NCBI RefSeq assembly: GCF_023715465.1
Contig: NZ_JAMBOE010000009.1
Location: 124,001-188,000 of the forward strand
Length of the DNA: 64,000 bases
Reading direction: 5' to 3'
DNA from: Paenibacillus macerans
Lineage (GTDB): Bacteria > Bacillota > Bacilli > Paenibacillales > Paenibacillaceae
Each line of letters opens with the position of its first letter. The stretch's first letter is position 1. The translations under genes and the position numbers were made by a program. Under the pieces are notes generated by a model. The model was given only the letters and a program-made list of their open reading frames with translations. It was not told the DNA's origin and searched no databases. Positions 63,596 through 64,000 of this stretch are shown piece after piece.

Positions 63596-63764
63596 GTTCA
63601 AAAAGTCAGGTTTTCAGCACCAAGAAGGTTGGATGAAGCTAGGGACTGAGTAGCGGAGCGTACGTTTTGGGTACGTGAGCAACGGAAGGCCCGGCTGAAT
63701 TCAAGATTCGATGTCGATTAAGCTCCATGATTCTACTTCGTGATCAAAAGATGACTTTTTGAAC
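63596..63764. mobile_element. MITE-like element with 13-bp perfect terminal inverted repeats
   Basis: 169 bp bounded by GTTCAAAAAGTCA (63596-63608) and TGACTTTTTGAAC (63752-63764). The interior has no coding capacity. Partial copies lie at 29483 and 39304. A separate small hairpin, GTAAACAAGCG/GCTGGTTTAC, lies just before it. The gap 63411-63805 is otherwise empty. Confidence 0.8.
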
Positions 63765-63805
63765 AACCTCTTGAAACTTACATCACATATAACGGGGGGA
63801 CGCTT

Positions 63806-64000
63806 ATGCGAAAAAAACGCTTAACTGCGGTACTGGCGGCGATGACGGCGATCATGTTGATGTTGTCGGCCTGCGGAGGAGGCGGCGGTTCGAAGAACGC
63901 CGAAGCGGGCAACAGCGCCGGAGGCGCGGATGCCAAAACGGCCGTGACAATCTGGGTGCTGAACGATCAACAGGCCTATTTGGAACCGATCATTAAAGAG
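63806..64000 (+). CDS. Family 1 extracellular solute-binding lipoprotein, 5' part
   Basis: Only the first 65 residues are in the window. Basic MRKKRLT, hydrophobic VLAAMTAIMLMLS and lipobox SACG, then a Gly/Ser/Ala linker and TAVTIWVLNDQQAYLEPIIKE, the first strand and helix of an ABC sugar-binding protein. RBS GGGGGGA lies 6 bases before the ATG. Its place after a YesM/YesN pair is the standard layout for a CUT1-type importer controlled by that system. The permeases would lie beyond the window. Confidence 0.85.
   Translation, partial: MRKKRLTAVLAAMTAIMLMLSACGGGGGSKNAEAGNSAGGADAKTAVTIWVLNDQQAYLEPIIKE

Overview
The window looks like a chromosomal segment of a Paenibacillus-type bacterium (Firmicutes, Paenibacillaceae). 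The evidence is strong AGGAGG-type ribosome binding sites, moderately high GC, Bacillus-like gene sets (mdxEFG-type maltodextrin importer, maltose phosphorylase, tcyP, qoxABCD, csoR-copZ-copA, ycnI/ycnJ, YesM/YesN two-component genes), a FIMAH-tailed surface protein and many dispersed intergenic hairpin repeats. The species cannot be fixed from the sequence alone. No rRNA, tRNA or CRISPR array was seen.

Layout. 1-5 kb: 3' end of a FAD-dependent dehydrogenase and a large secreted multidomain protein. 5.4-25.7 kb: a maltodextrin locus. It holds a decayed debranching-enzyme gene, pullulanase, an unusual trio (zinc dehydrogenase, GH13-like enzyme with an altered active site, solute-binding-like protein without a signal peptide), a RibD-like reductase with a MATE exporter, maltose phosphorylase, beta-phosphoglucomutase, a LacI/MalR-type regulator, a neopullulanase, and the lipoprotein plus two permeases of an ABC importer. 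Near-palindromic GCAAACGTTTGC-like operators recur at 5404, 8453, 18013, 19311, 21934 and 22060, so one LacI-family protein (and/or CcpA) probably coordinates the locus. Imported maltodextrins would be trimmed inside the cell, phosphorolysed to glucose and beta-glucose-1-phosphate, and the latter isomerised to glucose-6-phosphate. The ABC ATPase is not in the window.

25.7-43 kb: a second MATE exporter, a cystine symporter, an isolated GspE/PilB ATPase and a prepilin peptidase whose zinc-loop region is replaced by Gly/Ser repeats, a WYL regulator divergent from a short UvrA paralogue across a perfect palindrome, an NfeD-SPFH operon behind a sigma-W-like promoter, convergent pspC-pspA, an FMN reductase, a glycerophosphodiesterase and a sugar-type MFS transporter.

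43-58 kb: a copper and respiration neighbourhood. A ycnJ-ycnI pair is split by an IS256-family element (8-bp target duplication, transposase broken by one stop codon). Diaminopimelate dehydrogenase follows, then the aa3 quinol oxidase operon qoxABCD, then csoR-copZ-copA with two CsoR-type operators. 58-64 kb: an SPFH / ribbon-helix-helix / unknown-protein operon, a YesM/YesN-type two-component system, a MITE-like element and the start of another solute-binding lipoprotein.

The most distinctive signal outside genes is a set of at least five intergenic repeat families. Each is built from a short keyword written in both orientations (CTAACGGACACC, AACCGTTA, ATTGGAnnnnnTCCAAT, TGCAAAAGTGCA, an AAATAGCG/CATTTTATG class). 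Several occur two to four times, almost always between genes.
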